From: Spirochaetaceae bacterium
GTDB taxonomy: Bacteria; Spirochaetota; Spirochaetia; Treponematales; Breznakiellaceae
Direction: 5' to 3'
Length of the DNA: 9,521 bases
Assembly (NCBI GenBank): GCA_031258615.1
Contig: JAIRMP010000075.1
Coordinates: forward strand, 1-9,521
Shown here: positions 1-5,949 of the stretch, piece by piece
How positions within the stretch are numbered: position 1 is the first letter of the stretch
Layout of the letters: every line of letters starts with the position of its first letter
Notes under the pieces: generated by a model
Told to the model about the DNA's origin: nothing
The model's database searches: none
Seen by the model: only the letters and a program-made list of their open reading frames with translations
Translations under genes and position numbers: made by a program

Positions 1-133
1 ACTCCTCCGGCGGCAGGTCCAGTACGGCCTTTAGAAACGCCTCAATGTTGGCGATATTTTTTTGGACGCCGAACACGAGCTTAAAGACATAGTCAGTCAT
101 TAACGAAACGAAACCCATATTTTTTTCTTTCAA
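1..133 (-). CDS. Rpn-family PD-(D/E)XK nuclease/putative transposase, N-terminal fragment
   Basis: This is the first 44 codons of a gene that continues past the left edge. The visible protein contains DYVFKLVFG (residues 14-22) and, shortly after, AFLKAVLDLPPEE. These match the N-terminal signature of the Rpn / PDDEXK_2 'recombination-promoting nuclease' family, roughly D-x-V/A-F-K-x-x-F-G ... F-L-x-A-V-L. Family members are DNA endonucleases linked to RecA-independent recombination and often occur in many divergent copies per genome. The start is taken as TTG (131-133) because a TCCTCC complement of a strong Shine-Dalgarno site (141-146) lies 7 bases upstream. In-frame ATGs at codons 6 and 12 are alternatives with no such site. 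The catalytic D/E-x-K part lies outside the window, so intactness cannot be judged. Confidence 0.7.
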   Translation of the reverse strand, partial: MKEKNMGFVSLMTDYVFKLVFGVQKNIANIEAFLKAVLDLPPEE

Positions 134-140
134 TGTTTTT

Positions 141-146
141 TCCTCC
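141..146 (-). promoter_or_regulatory. Shine-Dalgarno site that selects a TTG start
   Basis: On the minus strand this reads GGAGGA, seven bases before TTG at 131-133. It is the only strong ribosome binding site near the 5' end of the Rpn-type gene. It therefore favours the TTG over the two ATG codons farther in. Confidence 0.6.
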
Positions 147-351
147 GTGTGATAGAAAATTTCAGGTGAAGGTGAAAGACACCTTTACAACCTCATATAC
201 TTATTGACGAGAGATTGCGTTTTGCTTGAATTTTTTGGGATTTTTTTAAAAAAATGACTTTTATCATATTACCGCGTATACCAATGAAAACCACCGCCCA
301 GCCTCACCCGGAGGGGCGACACTGTCAACAGGTTAATGATTCTTGTCCACA

Positions 352-413
352 GATTTCACGGATTTCACAGATGCGCTATTTGTATAATCAGCGCAATAGG
401 CGTAATCTGTGAA
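352..413. repeat. Palindromic repeat-like element downstream of selA
   Basis: The outer inverted arms are TTCACAGAT (364-372) and ATCTGTGAA (405-413). Inner arms GCGCT (373-377) and AGCGC (390-394) enclose a 12-base loop, so the folded form has a long stem with an asymmetric bulge at 395-404. Immediately to the left, GATTTCAC occurs twice in tandem (352-359 and 361-368). This layout, outside a gene and at a gene end, resembles dispersed intergenic palindromes of the REP/MITE kind. Copy number elsewhere in the genome cannot be seen from here. It could also act as an mRNA 3'-end stabiliser for selA. Confidence 0.5.
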
Positions 414-453
414 CGTTTTTGTTTCTCGTTTTTTAACTTGCTGATGGCGCCAT

Positions 454-1881
454 TCAGACCATGACCCGGTCAAGGCACCCCTCCAGCGCGGAGGCGATCC
501 GTTTTTCATCACCCTCCAGAAGCGCGCGCGTGTGCAGCACGACACTGTCATCCCGGATGGCCGCAATCACAGGGACAGGGGCTGCCCTCAAAGCGGCGGC
601 CAGGGCCTCCGCTCCGCCTCCGCCGGAGGCGGAGCGGAGGCTCACGCCGTAACCGGGAAGCGTGTCGGCAGGAAATGTCCCCCCGCCCGCCGCGTCTTCC
701 GTCTCCACCACCGAAACCGTGATGCCGGCGGCCCCCGACGCGGCAGCGACGCGCTTCAAAATCCGGCTCAGCTTACGGGCTTTTTCCAGCAGGACGGCCT
801 TGTCCGTCTCTATCATCCTGACCACCGGTATCTCCCGCTCTCTGCCGGAGAGGTAGAGCCTCAGCGTGGCGTCGAAGGCCGCAAGCGTCATTTTATCGAC
901 CCGCAGCGCGCGGAGAAGCTGGTGGCGTTTCATCCTGTCCAGCAGGGGTTTTGTCCCGGCTATCACGCCGATCTGCGGGCCGCCGAGCAGCTTGTCCCCT
1001 GAAAAGGTTACGATTCCGCAGCCGGCCCTGATGGAATCCATCACCTGATGTTCCTTGCGCGCGAACGCTGCGGCTAGGGGACAGAGAAGCCCGCTGCCGA
1101 GGTCTTCCATCAGTATGAGACCGCGGGAGGCGGCCAGTTCCGCCAGCTCTTTCCGGGACGGGGCCCTGACAAAGCCTTCTATCCTGTAGTTGGATGGGTG
1201 TACCTTGAGCAGGACGGCGGTGTTTTCCGTGATCGCGGCGCGGTAGTCCTCTATGCGCGTGGAGTTTGTGCAGCCGGCCACCCGGAGCTCCGCGCCTGAA
1301 AAGGAGAGTATCTCCGGAATTCTAAAGCTGTCCCCTATCTCGACAAGCTCGCCGGCGGAGACTATCACCTCCCGGCCCCGCGCGACGGCGGACAGGGCAA
1401 GGAGGACGGCGGCGGCGTTGTTGTTGACCACGAGGGCCGCCTCCGCGCCTGTCAGCCGGCAGAGCGCCCACTCGACATGGGCGTTGCGCGTCTCCCTGCC
1501 GCCTTTTTCCGGGGAATACTCCAGTGTGCTGTACGTCCCCGATACGGCGCCGGCTGCCTCAAGCGCTTCCCCGGCAAGCGGGGCGCGGCCAAGGTTGGTG
1601 TGAAGCACTACCCCTGTGGCGTTGACTACCGGTTTGAGGGTACTAGAGGATTTTGCCCGGAGGAGGGTGACGGCGCGCTCCGCCGCGATGGAAGCCGCCG
1701 GCGCGGTTGGCGGTTCTCCGTCCAGTATTTCGCGTCGGAGGCCGTCCAGGACTCCGGCTATCACGCTTTTTACCTGCTCCCTCCCCAGCGCGCCCAAAAA
1801 TTCCGGCGCCCAGTCCGCGTTAAGCAGCTCATCCATTGACGGGATGGACCGCAGTAAAGTCTTTGTACCGGTTTGCATCAT
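454..1881 (-). CDS. selA: L-seryl-tRNA(Sec) selenium transferase (selenocysteine synthase)
   Basis: SelA converts seryl-tRNA(Sec) to selenocysteinyl-tRNA(Sec) using selenophosphate; it is a PLP enzyme of the cytosol, a decamer in known bacterial examples. The 475 residues match the full family length. Visible landmarks are VVNATGVVLHTNLGRA (85-100), VVNNNAAAVLL (151-161), GELVEIGDSFRIP (177-189), KVHPSNYRIEGF (226-237) and the PLP-lysine motif TFSGDKLLGGPQ (292-303), where Lys297 should form the Schiff base. The C-terminal part (PVPVIAAI, 435-442) is intact. The start is ATG at 1879-1881, with a second ATG directly after it; neither has a clear Shine-Dalgarno site. No selB, selD or tRNA(Sec) is in the window. 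The gene is visibly richer in GC and in C/G-ending codons than the neighbouring operons, and contains a perfect inverted repeat (606-640). Its presence implies that the organism makes selenoproteins. Confidence 0.96.
   Translation of the reverse strand: MMQTGTKTLLRSIPSMDELLNADWAPEFLGALGREQVKSVIAGVLDGLRREILDGEPPTAPAASIAAERAVTLLRAKSSSTLKPVVNATGVVLHTNLGRAPLAGEALEAAGAVSGTYSTLEYSPEKGGRETRNAHVEWALCRLTGAEAALVVNNNAAAVLLALSAVARGREVIVSAGELVEIGDSFRIPEILSFSGAELRVAGCTNSTRIEDYRAAITENTAVLLKVHPSNYRIEGFVRAPSRKELAELAASRGLILMEDLGSGLLCPLAAAFARKEHQVMDSIRAGCGIVTFSGDKLLGGPQIGVIAGTKPLLDRMKRHQLLRALRVDKMTLAAFDATLRLYLSGREREIPVVRMIETDKAVLLEKARKLSRILKRVAAASGAAGITVSVVETEDAAGGGTFPADTLPGYGVSLRSASGGGGAEALAAALRAAPVPVIAAIRDDSVVLHTRALLEGDEKRIASALEGCLDRVMV
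606..640. repeat. Perfect 17-bp inverted repeat inside selA
   Basis: Arms CCTCCGCTCCGCCTCCG (606-622) and its exact reverse complement (624-640) are separated by one base. On the coding strand it specifies roughly residues 415-426, a Ser/Gly/Ala-rich stretch ending in GGGGAEA. Compared from memory with E. coli SelA, the protein length in this region is about normal, so the palindrome replaces a loop segment rather than adding one. Confidence 0.8.
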
Positions 1882-1898
1882 AATGATAACCCGGTTTC

Positions 1899-1927
1899 AC
1901 TATAGCGGTTCTGAAAATCCCAAACAA
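1899..1927 (-). promoter_or_regulatory. Candidate sigma-70-type promoter of selA
   Basis: On the minus strand, TTGTTT (1922-1927) is followed after exactly 17 bases by TATAGT (1899-1904), which matches five of six positions of the -10 consensus. The -35 box is weak (three of six). Transcription would begin near 1892, giving a leader of only about ten bases before the ATG, in keeping with the lack of a ribosome binding site. Confidence 0.4.
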
Positions 1928-1958
1928 GACGGACGGTTCAACACACCCTGTGTATCCT

Positions 1959-1988
1959 TTGACCGCTAAATACGGTAGATTGTATATG
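1959..1988 (+). promoter_or_regulatory. Candidate promoter of the hydrogenase-sensor gene
   Basis: TTGACC (1959-1964, five of six matches) lies 18 bases before TATATG (1983-1988, four of six). It sits in the 166-base divergent interval shared with selA and would give a leader of about 50 bases. No operator palindrome was recognised between the two candidate promoters. Confidence 0.35.
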
Positions 1989-2047
1989 TGTTCGTTTAAA
2001 TATTTCGTGTTTGATATGGCGCGGAAATTTTTCCGGGGGTATGGCTA

Positions 2048-4108
2048 ATGCCGGATCTGATAACAGTTGATAAAGAAAAATGTAATGGATGCCATTCATG
2101 TATATCCGTGTGTCCGATAAAGTCGTGCATGGACGGTTCAAAAGAAAAGATTCTTGTGGTTGACCGGCTTTGCATAGGCTGCGGACGCTGTATACCCGCC
2201 TGCCTTCAGGGGGCGCGTTCCTATTCGGACGACACGGAACAGTTTTTTGCCGATCTTGCCGCCGGGGAAAATATTGCCGTGATAGTCGCGCCGGCTGCCG
2301 CCGCCACATTTGACGACATCCTGCGCCTCAACGGTTACCTGAAGCAGGCGGGCGCAAAGGCGGTTTTCGATGTGTCCTTTGGGGCGGAACTAACCGTTAA
2401 GTCCTACCTTGATCACGCAAAAAAGAATAAGCCGCCCCTCATAATAGCGCAGCCATGTGCGGCGATCGTAACGTACTGTCAAATTTACCGTCCGGAACTG
2501 TTAAAATGGCTCGCGCCCGCCCACAGCCCTATGCTCCATACGGCGGTCATGATCAAAACATTCTTTCCGCAGTACAAGAATTGCAAGATTGCGGCAATCT
2601 CGCCGTGCGCGGCGAAGAAGCGGGAGTTTGATGAGACGGGACTCGTCCAGTACAATGTTACCATGCTGCGCCTCAAGCAGCGGATGACGGAGGCGCGCCA
2701 GTATCTTTCAAGCTACCCTGCCGTTGAGTATGACGGGCCGGAGGCCGAGCGCGCCGTGCTGTTTTCATCACCGGGGGGGCTGCGCGACACCATAGCCCGC
2801 GAAGCGCCGGACACGATCCCGCTTGTGCGCAAAATTGAAGGTACGGAGACCGTTTACAAATACCTGAGTGAGCTGCCGGAAATGCTGAAAGAAAATGTCG
2901 CGCCGTTTATTGTTGACTGCCTGAACTGTGAGGCCGGCTGTAACGGCGGACCGGGTACCGGCAGTTATGGCGAAGCTGTAGACCGCCTTGAGGCGCGAAT
3001 TTCAAAACGGGGAAGGCAGCAGATTCAACGGAACAAAAAATCGTTTTTGGGCGGCGCGCTGAAGCGCGCGTTAAAAAAGTACTGGAGGGACGGCATCTAT
3101 GTACGCACGTACAAAAACCTTGCCAAGCGCGCGGAACAGGTAAAAAAGCCCACGGAAAAAGAGTTGGCGGCGGTTTTTGCGGCGATGAAAAAAACAAAGC
3201 CGGAGGATATGCACAACTGTTCCGCCTGCGGTTACGGGAACTGCCGTTTGATGGCGGAAATGATCTTTAACGGCCTTAGCAAAAAAGAGAATTGCTTTTA
3301 CTACCTGATGGAAAAACTTTCGGAAGACGAAAAAGTACGGTCGGAAGCGATCGATACCGCGAACCGGCTCGTGTTTCAGGTTGAAAAATCGAGGGAAACC
3401 CTTGTTTCAATGCAGGAGAAGGTTTCAAACTATATAAAGCAAACAATGGAACAGGGTGATGTCATTGATCGGTCAAGCGGCAGTATGTCGAATTTGATAG
3501 AGCAAATACAGACGGTCTGCGTATCCGCCGGGCAGAAACGTAATGTAATAGACACGATGGGCAAGCTATCGGAGCAGGCAAAGAAGGATATGCAGGCGCT
3601 TCTGACAGCGTTTAACGGGGTGGAAAAGACTACGCGGGAAATTGCCGGTATTGCCAATGTTATTGATGATGTTGCGACCAGTACCAATTTACTGGCCATG
3701 AATGCGGCTATAGAAGCGGCGCACGCAGGTGAATCGGGCAGGGGTTTTGCGGTAGTCGCCGGCGAGATACGATCCCTTGCCAGCACAACTTCGGACAACG
3801 CTAACAATATTTCGGCAAACATAAAGAACATTGTAAAACAGATAGGCGCTTCGGTTGAGCTTTTGAACAAGGCGGATGAGGTCATGGTACGCATGATCGA
3901 GGGCGTTAGCAATGTGGAAGAAAGTTTTTCCGGGATAATTCAGTCACATTCCGTGATGGAAGGTTCAACACGGGAATTGACGCGCGATCTACAGTCAATG
4001 AATGAAACGTCGGAAACCCTGCGCGGCGCATCGAAAGATATTCTCAAGATGCTGGAATCCATACGGGAACTGATTGTCTCGCTTGATAACGGCGGCTCCG
4101 GTCCATAG
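2048..4108 (+). CDS. Sensor-type [FeFe]-hydrogenase fused to a methyl-accepting chemotaxis signalling domain
   Basis: A 686-residue soluble protein with four parts in order. (1) A two-cluster ferredoxin domain: C12/C15/C18/C22 and C42/C45/C48/C52. (2) A hydrogenase H-domain, about 75-310. All four cysteines expected to hold the H-cluster [4Fe-4S] are present: C137 (QPC), C187 (SPCAAKK), C294 and C298 (NCEAGC). The proton-relay cysteine that normally precedes the first is Pro136, as expected of sensory rather than catalytic enzymes. Lys190, the residue that contacts a cyanide ligand, is kept. (3) A four-cysteine [4Fe-4S] domain, C391/C394/C399/C416. (4) A long helical chemoreceptor domain, about 425-680, whose hairpin tip (NAAIEAAHAGESGRGFAVVAG, starting at 552) is the conserved CheA/CheW contact. 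No membrane segment, signal peptide or PAS domain is seen. Start: ATG at 2048 after GGGGG eight bases upstream. Inference: a cytosolic H2 or redox sensor that feeds the flagellar chemotaxis pathway. H2 binding itself is unproven. Confidence 0.9.
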   Translation: MPDLITVDKEKCNGCHSCISVCPIKSCMDGSKEKILVVDRLCIGCGRCIPACLQGARSYSDDTEQFFADLAAGENIAVIVAPAAAATFDDILRLNGYLKQAGAKAVFDVSFGAELTVKSYLDHAKKNKPPLIIAQPCAAIVTYCQIYRPELLKWLAPAHSPMLHTAVMIKTFFPQYKNCKIAAISPCAAKKREFDETGLVQYNVTMLRLKQRMTEARQYLSSYPAVEYDGPEAERAVLFSSPGGLRDTIAREAPDTIPLVRKIEGTETVYKYLSELPEMLKENVAPFIVDCLNCEAGCNGGPGTGSYGEAVDRLEARISKRGRQQIQRNKKSFLGGALKRALKKYWRDGIYVRTYKNLAKRAEQVKKPTEKELAAVFAAMKKTKPEDMHNCSACGYGNCRLMAEMIFNGLSKKENCFYYLMEKLSEDEKVRSEAIDTANRLVFQVEKSRETLVSMQEKVSNYIKQTMEQGDVIDRSSGSMSNLIEQIQTVCVSAGQKRNVIDTMGKLSEQAKKDMQALLTAFNGVEKTTREIAGIANVIDDVATSTNLLAMNAAIEAAHAGESGRGFAVVAGEIRSLASTTSDNANNISANIKNIVKQIGASVELLNKADEVMVRMIEGVSNVEESFSGIIQSHSVMEGSTRELTRDLQSMNETSETLRGASKDILKMLESIRELIVSLDNGGSGP

Positions 4109-4126
4109 ATTACGGCTGTTCCCGCG

Positions 4127-4855
4127 TCAGTACAGCTTTACAATACGCTTTACAATTTCGGAAGAATGTTTTGCCGCTATCGGCAGGTATTCATCAAATT
4201 TCATCGGGGATTCCTCGCCGGCTATGTCGGACATCGCGCGTATCACGAGACAGGGTACGGTAAACAGGGAGCAGGCGTGGGCTATGGCGGCGCCTTCCAT
4301 CTCGACAGCGCGTACGGCGGGAAAGCGTTTTACGATTTCGCCGACATGGGCTGCATCGCATACAAACACATCGCCTGAGCCTATCAGACCTTCCACATGG
4401 TTAAGCGAGGCGGGAAGAAATCCTTCGTTCTTTAGTTCATCTATCGCGCGGAGGGCGGTCTTTATAGCCGCCTTATCGACATGAAAGAAGGCGTCCTTCA
4501 TGCCCGGTATCTGGCCTACCGCGTAACCAAACGGTGAAATATCAACATCGTGGTAAACGAGGGCGAATGAAACCACCACATCGCCGAAGTTAAGAACCGG
4601 CGTAAACCCTGCCGGGTTTACGCCGCCCGCGCAGCCTGTGTTTATAACGAGAGCAGGCTTAAAGCGGTTTATCAGCAGCGCCGTCCCTATGGCGGCATTT
4701 GCCTTGCCTATTCCGCAGCGTAACAGTACCACATGCCTGCCTTCCAGACTGCCGGTAAAGTATTCAAACGGGCCTATTTTTTCCACGTCGCGGTTCTGTA
4801 TCATGTTTTGAAGGATGGTAATCTCTTCTTCCATCGCGCCGATTATTCCAATCAT
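4127..4855 (-). CDS. mtnN: 5'-methylthioadenosine/S-adenosylhomocysteine nucleosidase
   Basis: The enzyme hydrolyses the glycosidic bond of MTA, SAH and 5'-deoxyadenosine in the cytosol, removing inhibitory by-products of SAM use and feeding AI-2 and methionine salvage. The 242-residue protein opens with MIGIIGAMEEE and keeps the three residues known to be catalytic in the E. coli enzyme: Glu11 in the opening motif, Glu187 in VEMEGAAIAH, and Asp210 in RAMSDIAGE. NTGCAGG, FGDVVVS and YHDVDISPFGY also fit. A few extra residues precede FGDVVVS. The start is the ATG at 4853-4855 because AAGGAG lies six bases upstream; an in-frame TTG directly before it would be only three bases from GGAG. It is the last gene of the minus-strand cluster and converges on the hydrogenase-sensor gene, leaving an 18-base gap without a recognisable terminator. 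Confidence 0.96.
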   Translation of the reverse strand: MIGIIGAMEEEITILQNMIQNRDVEKIGPFEYFTGSLEGRHVVLLRCGIGKANAAIGTALLINRFKPALVINTGCAGGVNPAGFTPVLNFGDVVVSFALVYHDVDISPFGYAVGQIPGMKDAFFHVDKAAIKTALRAIDELKNEGFLPASLNHVEGLIGSGDVFVCDAAHVGEIVKRFPAVRAVEMEGAAIAHACSLFTVPCLVIRAMSDIAGEESPMKFDEYLPIAAKHSSEIVKRIVKLY

Positions 4856-4861
4856 CAAATA

Positions 4862-4867
4862 CTCCTT
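4862..4867 (-). promoter_or_regulatory. Ribosome binding site of mtnN
   Basis: The minus strand reads AAGGAG, six bases ahead of ATG (4853-4855). The site touches the stop codon of the upstream zinc-finger gene (4867-4869), so the two genes are probably translated in tandem. It favours ATG over the adjacent TTG as the start. Confidence 0.65.
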
Positions 4868-5409
4868 TAGGTAAGCGAAAAATGATCCGCTATATGACCA
4901 CGCCAGGGAGCGCGTTTATCCTTCTGTTCCCATTCAATTATTTTTTTTATCGTAAACTTGAGCGGAACCTGCGGATTCTGGAAACAGACTATACCGAAAC
5001 GCCCGCCGCCTATATACGTTACCGTATCACCCTTTCCCAATGATTCCGCCAAGGCGATACGTTTCTGGACACAATCAAAATGTACCGCTTCCCCGTCCTT
5101 ATTCGTGATCGCGGCGGCTAAATCTTTTATGGGTTCTTTGCAAAAGGCGCAAAGCGGCGTTGGGATTGGGTCAGATCTTAACTTTGCGGCCTTCCATTTG
5201 GGGCGGCCGTTAAACCCTTTGGCGTTTTTTTCCTGCTCTTTTCCTGTTTTTTTGTAGCCGCCGCCGCGCCCGGTAGGATTTTGTCCCGCGTCGCTCTGCC
5301 TGATATGGCGGCTGTTATTTTCAGATACCCTTCTTTCATTTGAAAGTTGCTGGTTGCGCTGATCGCTTTTACGGCGCCGGTTACTTCCCCTCCAATTTTC
5401 GTTCGTCAT
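4867..5409 (-). CDS. Small basic zinc-finger protein of unknown function
   Basis: The 180-residue protein has two parts. Residues 1-80 are disordered-looking and very basic, rich in Arg, Lys, Asn, Gln and Gly (for example RRRKSDQRNQQ). Residues 85-180 form a compact domain that begins with a probable zinc site: C87 and C90 (CAFC), then H110 and C113 (HFDC). It continues with a beta-rich stretch (DTVTYIGGGRFGIVCF) and ends in a short helix with WEQKDKRAPWRGH. The arrangement suggests nucleic-acid or ribosome binding, but I do not recognise a named family. ATG at 5407-5409 has GGGGGCGGAG just upstream. The gene overlaps the FlgM-like gene by 29 bases and ends 11 bases before mtnN, so it belongs to the same transcript. 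The reading frame is supported by intact motifs and codon usage like its neighbours. Confidence 0.8.
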   Translation of the reverse strand: MTNENWRGSNRRRKSDQRNQQLSNERRVSENNSRHIRQSDAGQNPTGRGGGYKKTGKEQEKNAKGFNGRPKWKAAKLRSDPIPTPLCAFCKEPIKDLAAAITNKDGEAVHFDCVQKRIALAESLGKGDTVTYIGGGRFGIVCFQNPQVPLKFTIKKIIEWEQKDKRAPWRGHIADHFSLT

Positions 5410-5572
5410 AAGCTCCGCCCCCTTGTATCCCCATAATTTCGTTGCTCAAAATTTGGGCAATATGGTAAATAGCCCCCGAAAGGTATTCTTTATTATTTAT
5501 CGCCTGCTTTAATTTTTCAATCCTCAATGGATCAGGCGTTCTTTTACGCTTTTCAGTCTGCCCCGCAATCAT
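5381..5572 (-). CDS. Small FlgM-like protein (possible anti-sigma-28 factor)
   Basis: A 63-residue reading frame. Residues 17-42 (RIEKLKQAINNKEYLSGAIYH, then IAQIL) resemble the C-terminal sigma-28-binding region of FlgM. In Salmonella that region reads R-V-E-x-L-K-x-A-I-x-N-G-x-x ... I-A-x-x-L. The match keeps the E-x-L-K-x-A-I-x-N core and the later I-A-x-x-L, with one extra residue between them. FlgM binds FliA and holds back late flagellar genes until the hook is complete. This protein is shorter than most FlgM proteins, with only 16 residues before the region. The ATG overlaps the yraN stop as ATGA and has GGAG five to six bases upstream; its 3' end overlaps the zinc-finger gene by 29 bases. 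It is clearly placed as a gene; the FlgM call is inference from a short motif and could be coincidence. Confidence 0.55.
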   Translation of the reverse strand: MIAGQTEKRKRTPDPLRIEKLKQAINNKEYLSGAIYHIAQILSNEIMGIQGGGAYDERKLEGK

Positions 5573-5940
5573 ACACTCTCCATGAAAGCGGATGCTATAT
5601 GGGTGACGGCATCCGCTTGTATAAACACAACATCGAATCGAATTGGCATATCACTATATTCTCGATGATTTTCGAGAAAATACTTAGAAGTTTCGATGAT
5701 CCGTTGCTGCTTTTTCTTGCCGATACCGTACTCAAGATTTTCTATACTATAGGCCGACCAGGCCTTGACCTCCACAAAAACGAGTACGCCGTGGTCAAGA
5801 GCTATGATGTCAACCTCGCCCGCCGCAGACCGAATATTCCTGCCAATTATCCTGAAACCGGACGACTCAAGGAAGGCGGCCGCCCTGTCCTCCCCCTCTT
5901 TACCGGCAATTTTTCTGTATTTTGATGATTCTGAGCGCAT
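5569..5940 (-). CDS. yraN: YraN/UPF0102 family nuclease-like protein
   Basis: A 123-residue protein of normal family length. It starts with the helix GKEGEDRAAAFLESSGF (13-29), followed by the family core R-N-I-R-S-x-x-GEVDIIA (41-47) and FVEVKAW (55-61). Glu42, Asp44, Glu57 and Lys59 form the PD-(D/E)XK-like active-site pattern. The family is widespread and often sits near trmD, rnhB or rplS; its exact role is unsettled, though restriction-endonuclease-like folding is established. ATG at 5938-5940 lies nine bases after the stop of the HD-GYP gene and has no clear Shine-Dalgarno site, suggesting translation coupled to the gene upstream. Its own stop overlaps the start of the FlgM-like gene. 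Confidence 0.92.
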   Translation of the reverse strand: MRSESSKYRKIAGKEGEDRAAAFLESSGFRIIGRNIRSAAGEVDIIALDHGVLVFVEVKAWSAYSIENLEYGIGKKKQQRIIETSKYFLENHREYSDMPIRFDVVFIQADAVTHIASAFMESV

Positions 5941-5949
5941 ACTGATTTT

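Larger units (their letters stand above)
134..453. other. Gene-free region between selA and the Rpn-type gene
   Basis: About 320 bases with no convincing gene on either strand. Seen here: a small hairpin with arms AAGGTG and CACCTT at 169-185, in the presumed leader of the Rpn-type gene; a T7A7 tract at 241-254 in an AT-rich stretch; and the palindromic repeat described separately at 352-413. An ATGGCGCCAT palindrome (444-453) abuts the selA stop codon. No strong promoter was recognised for the Rpn-type gene, and no hairpin followed by a clear U-run that would terminate selA. Confidence 0.5.

Noticed and set aside
134..453. tRNA(Sec) or another small RNA near selA
   Set aside because: No acceptor stem, CCA end or T-arm sequence could be assembled from the palindromic region; the arms are asymmetric and the loop is AT-rich.
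532..1969. Several plus-strand frames of 60 to 156 codons opposite selA
   Set aside because: High GC content lowers stop-codon frequency on the other strand. No start signals or domains support them.
2041..2070. ATG at 2041 as the start of the sensor gene
   Set aside because: It lies in another frame and reaches a stop after nine codons. The ATG at 2048 opens the frame with the ferredoxin motif.
2485..3912. Minus-strand open frames opposite the hydrogenase-sensor gene
   Set aside because: They are antisense to a gene with intact cysteine motifs and an MCP tip. Their products are low-complexity and without family motifs.
2048..4108. A catalytic, energy-conserving [FeFe]-hydrogenase subunit
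   Set aside because: The proton-relay cysteine is missing, the protein ends in a chemoreceptor domain, and no hydrogenase partner subunits or maturases are nearby.
4109..4126. Bidirectional terminator between the converging sensor and mtnN genes
   Set aside because: The 18-base gap and its flanks show no hairpin with a T-run on either strand.
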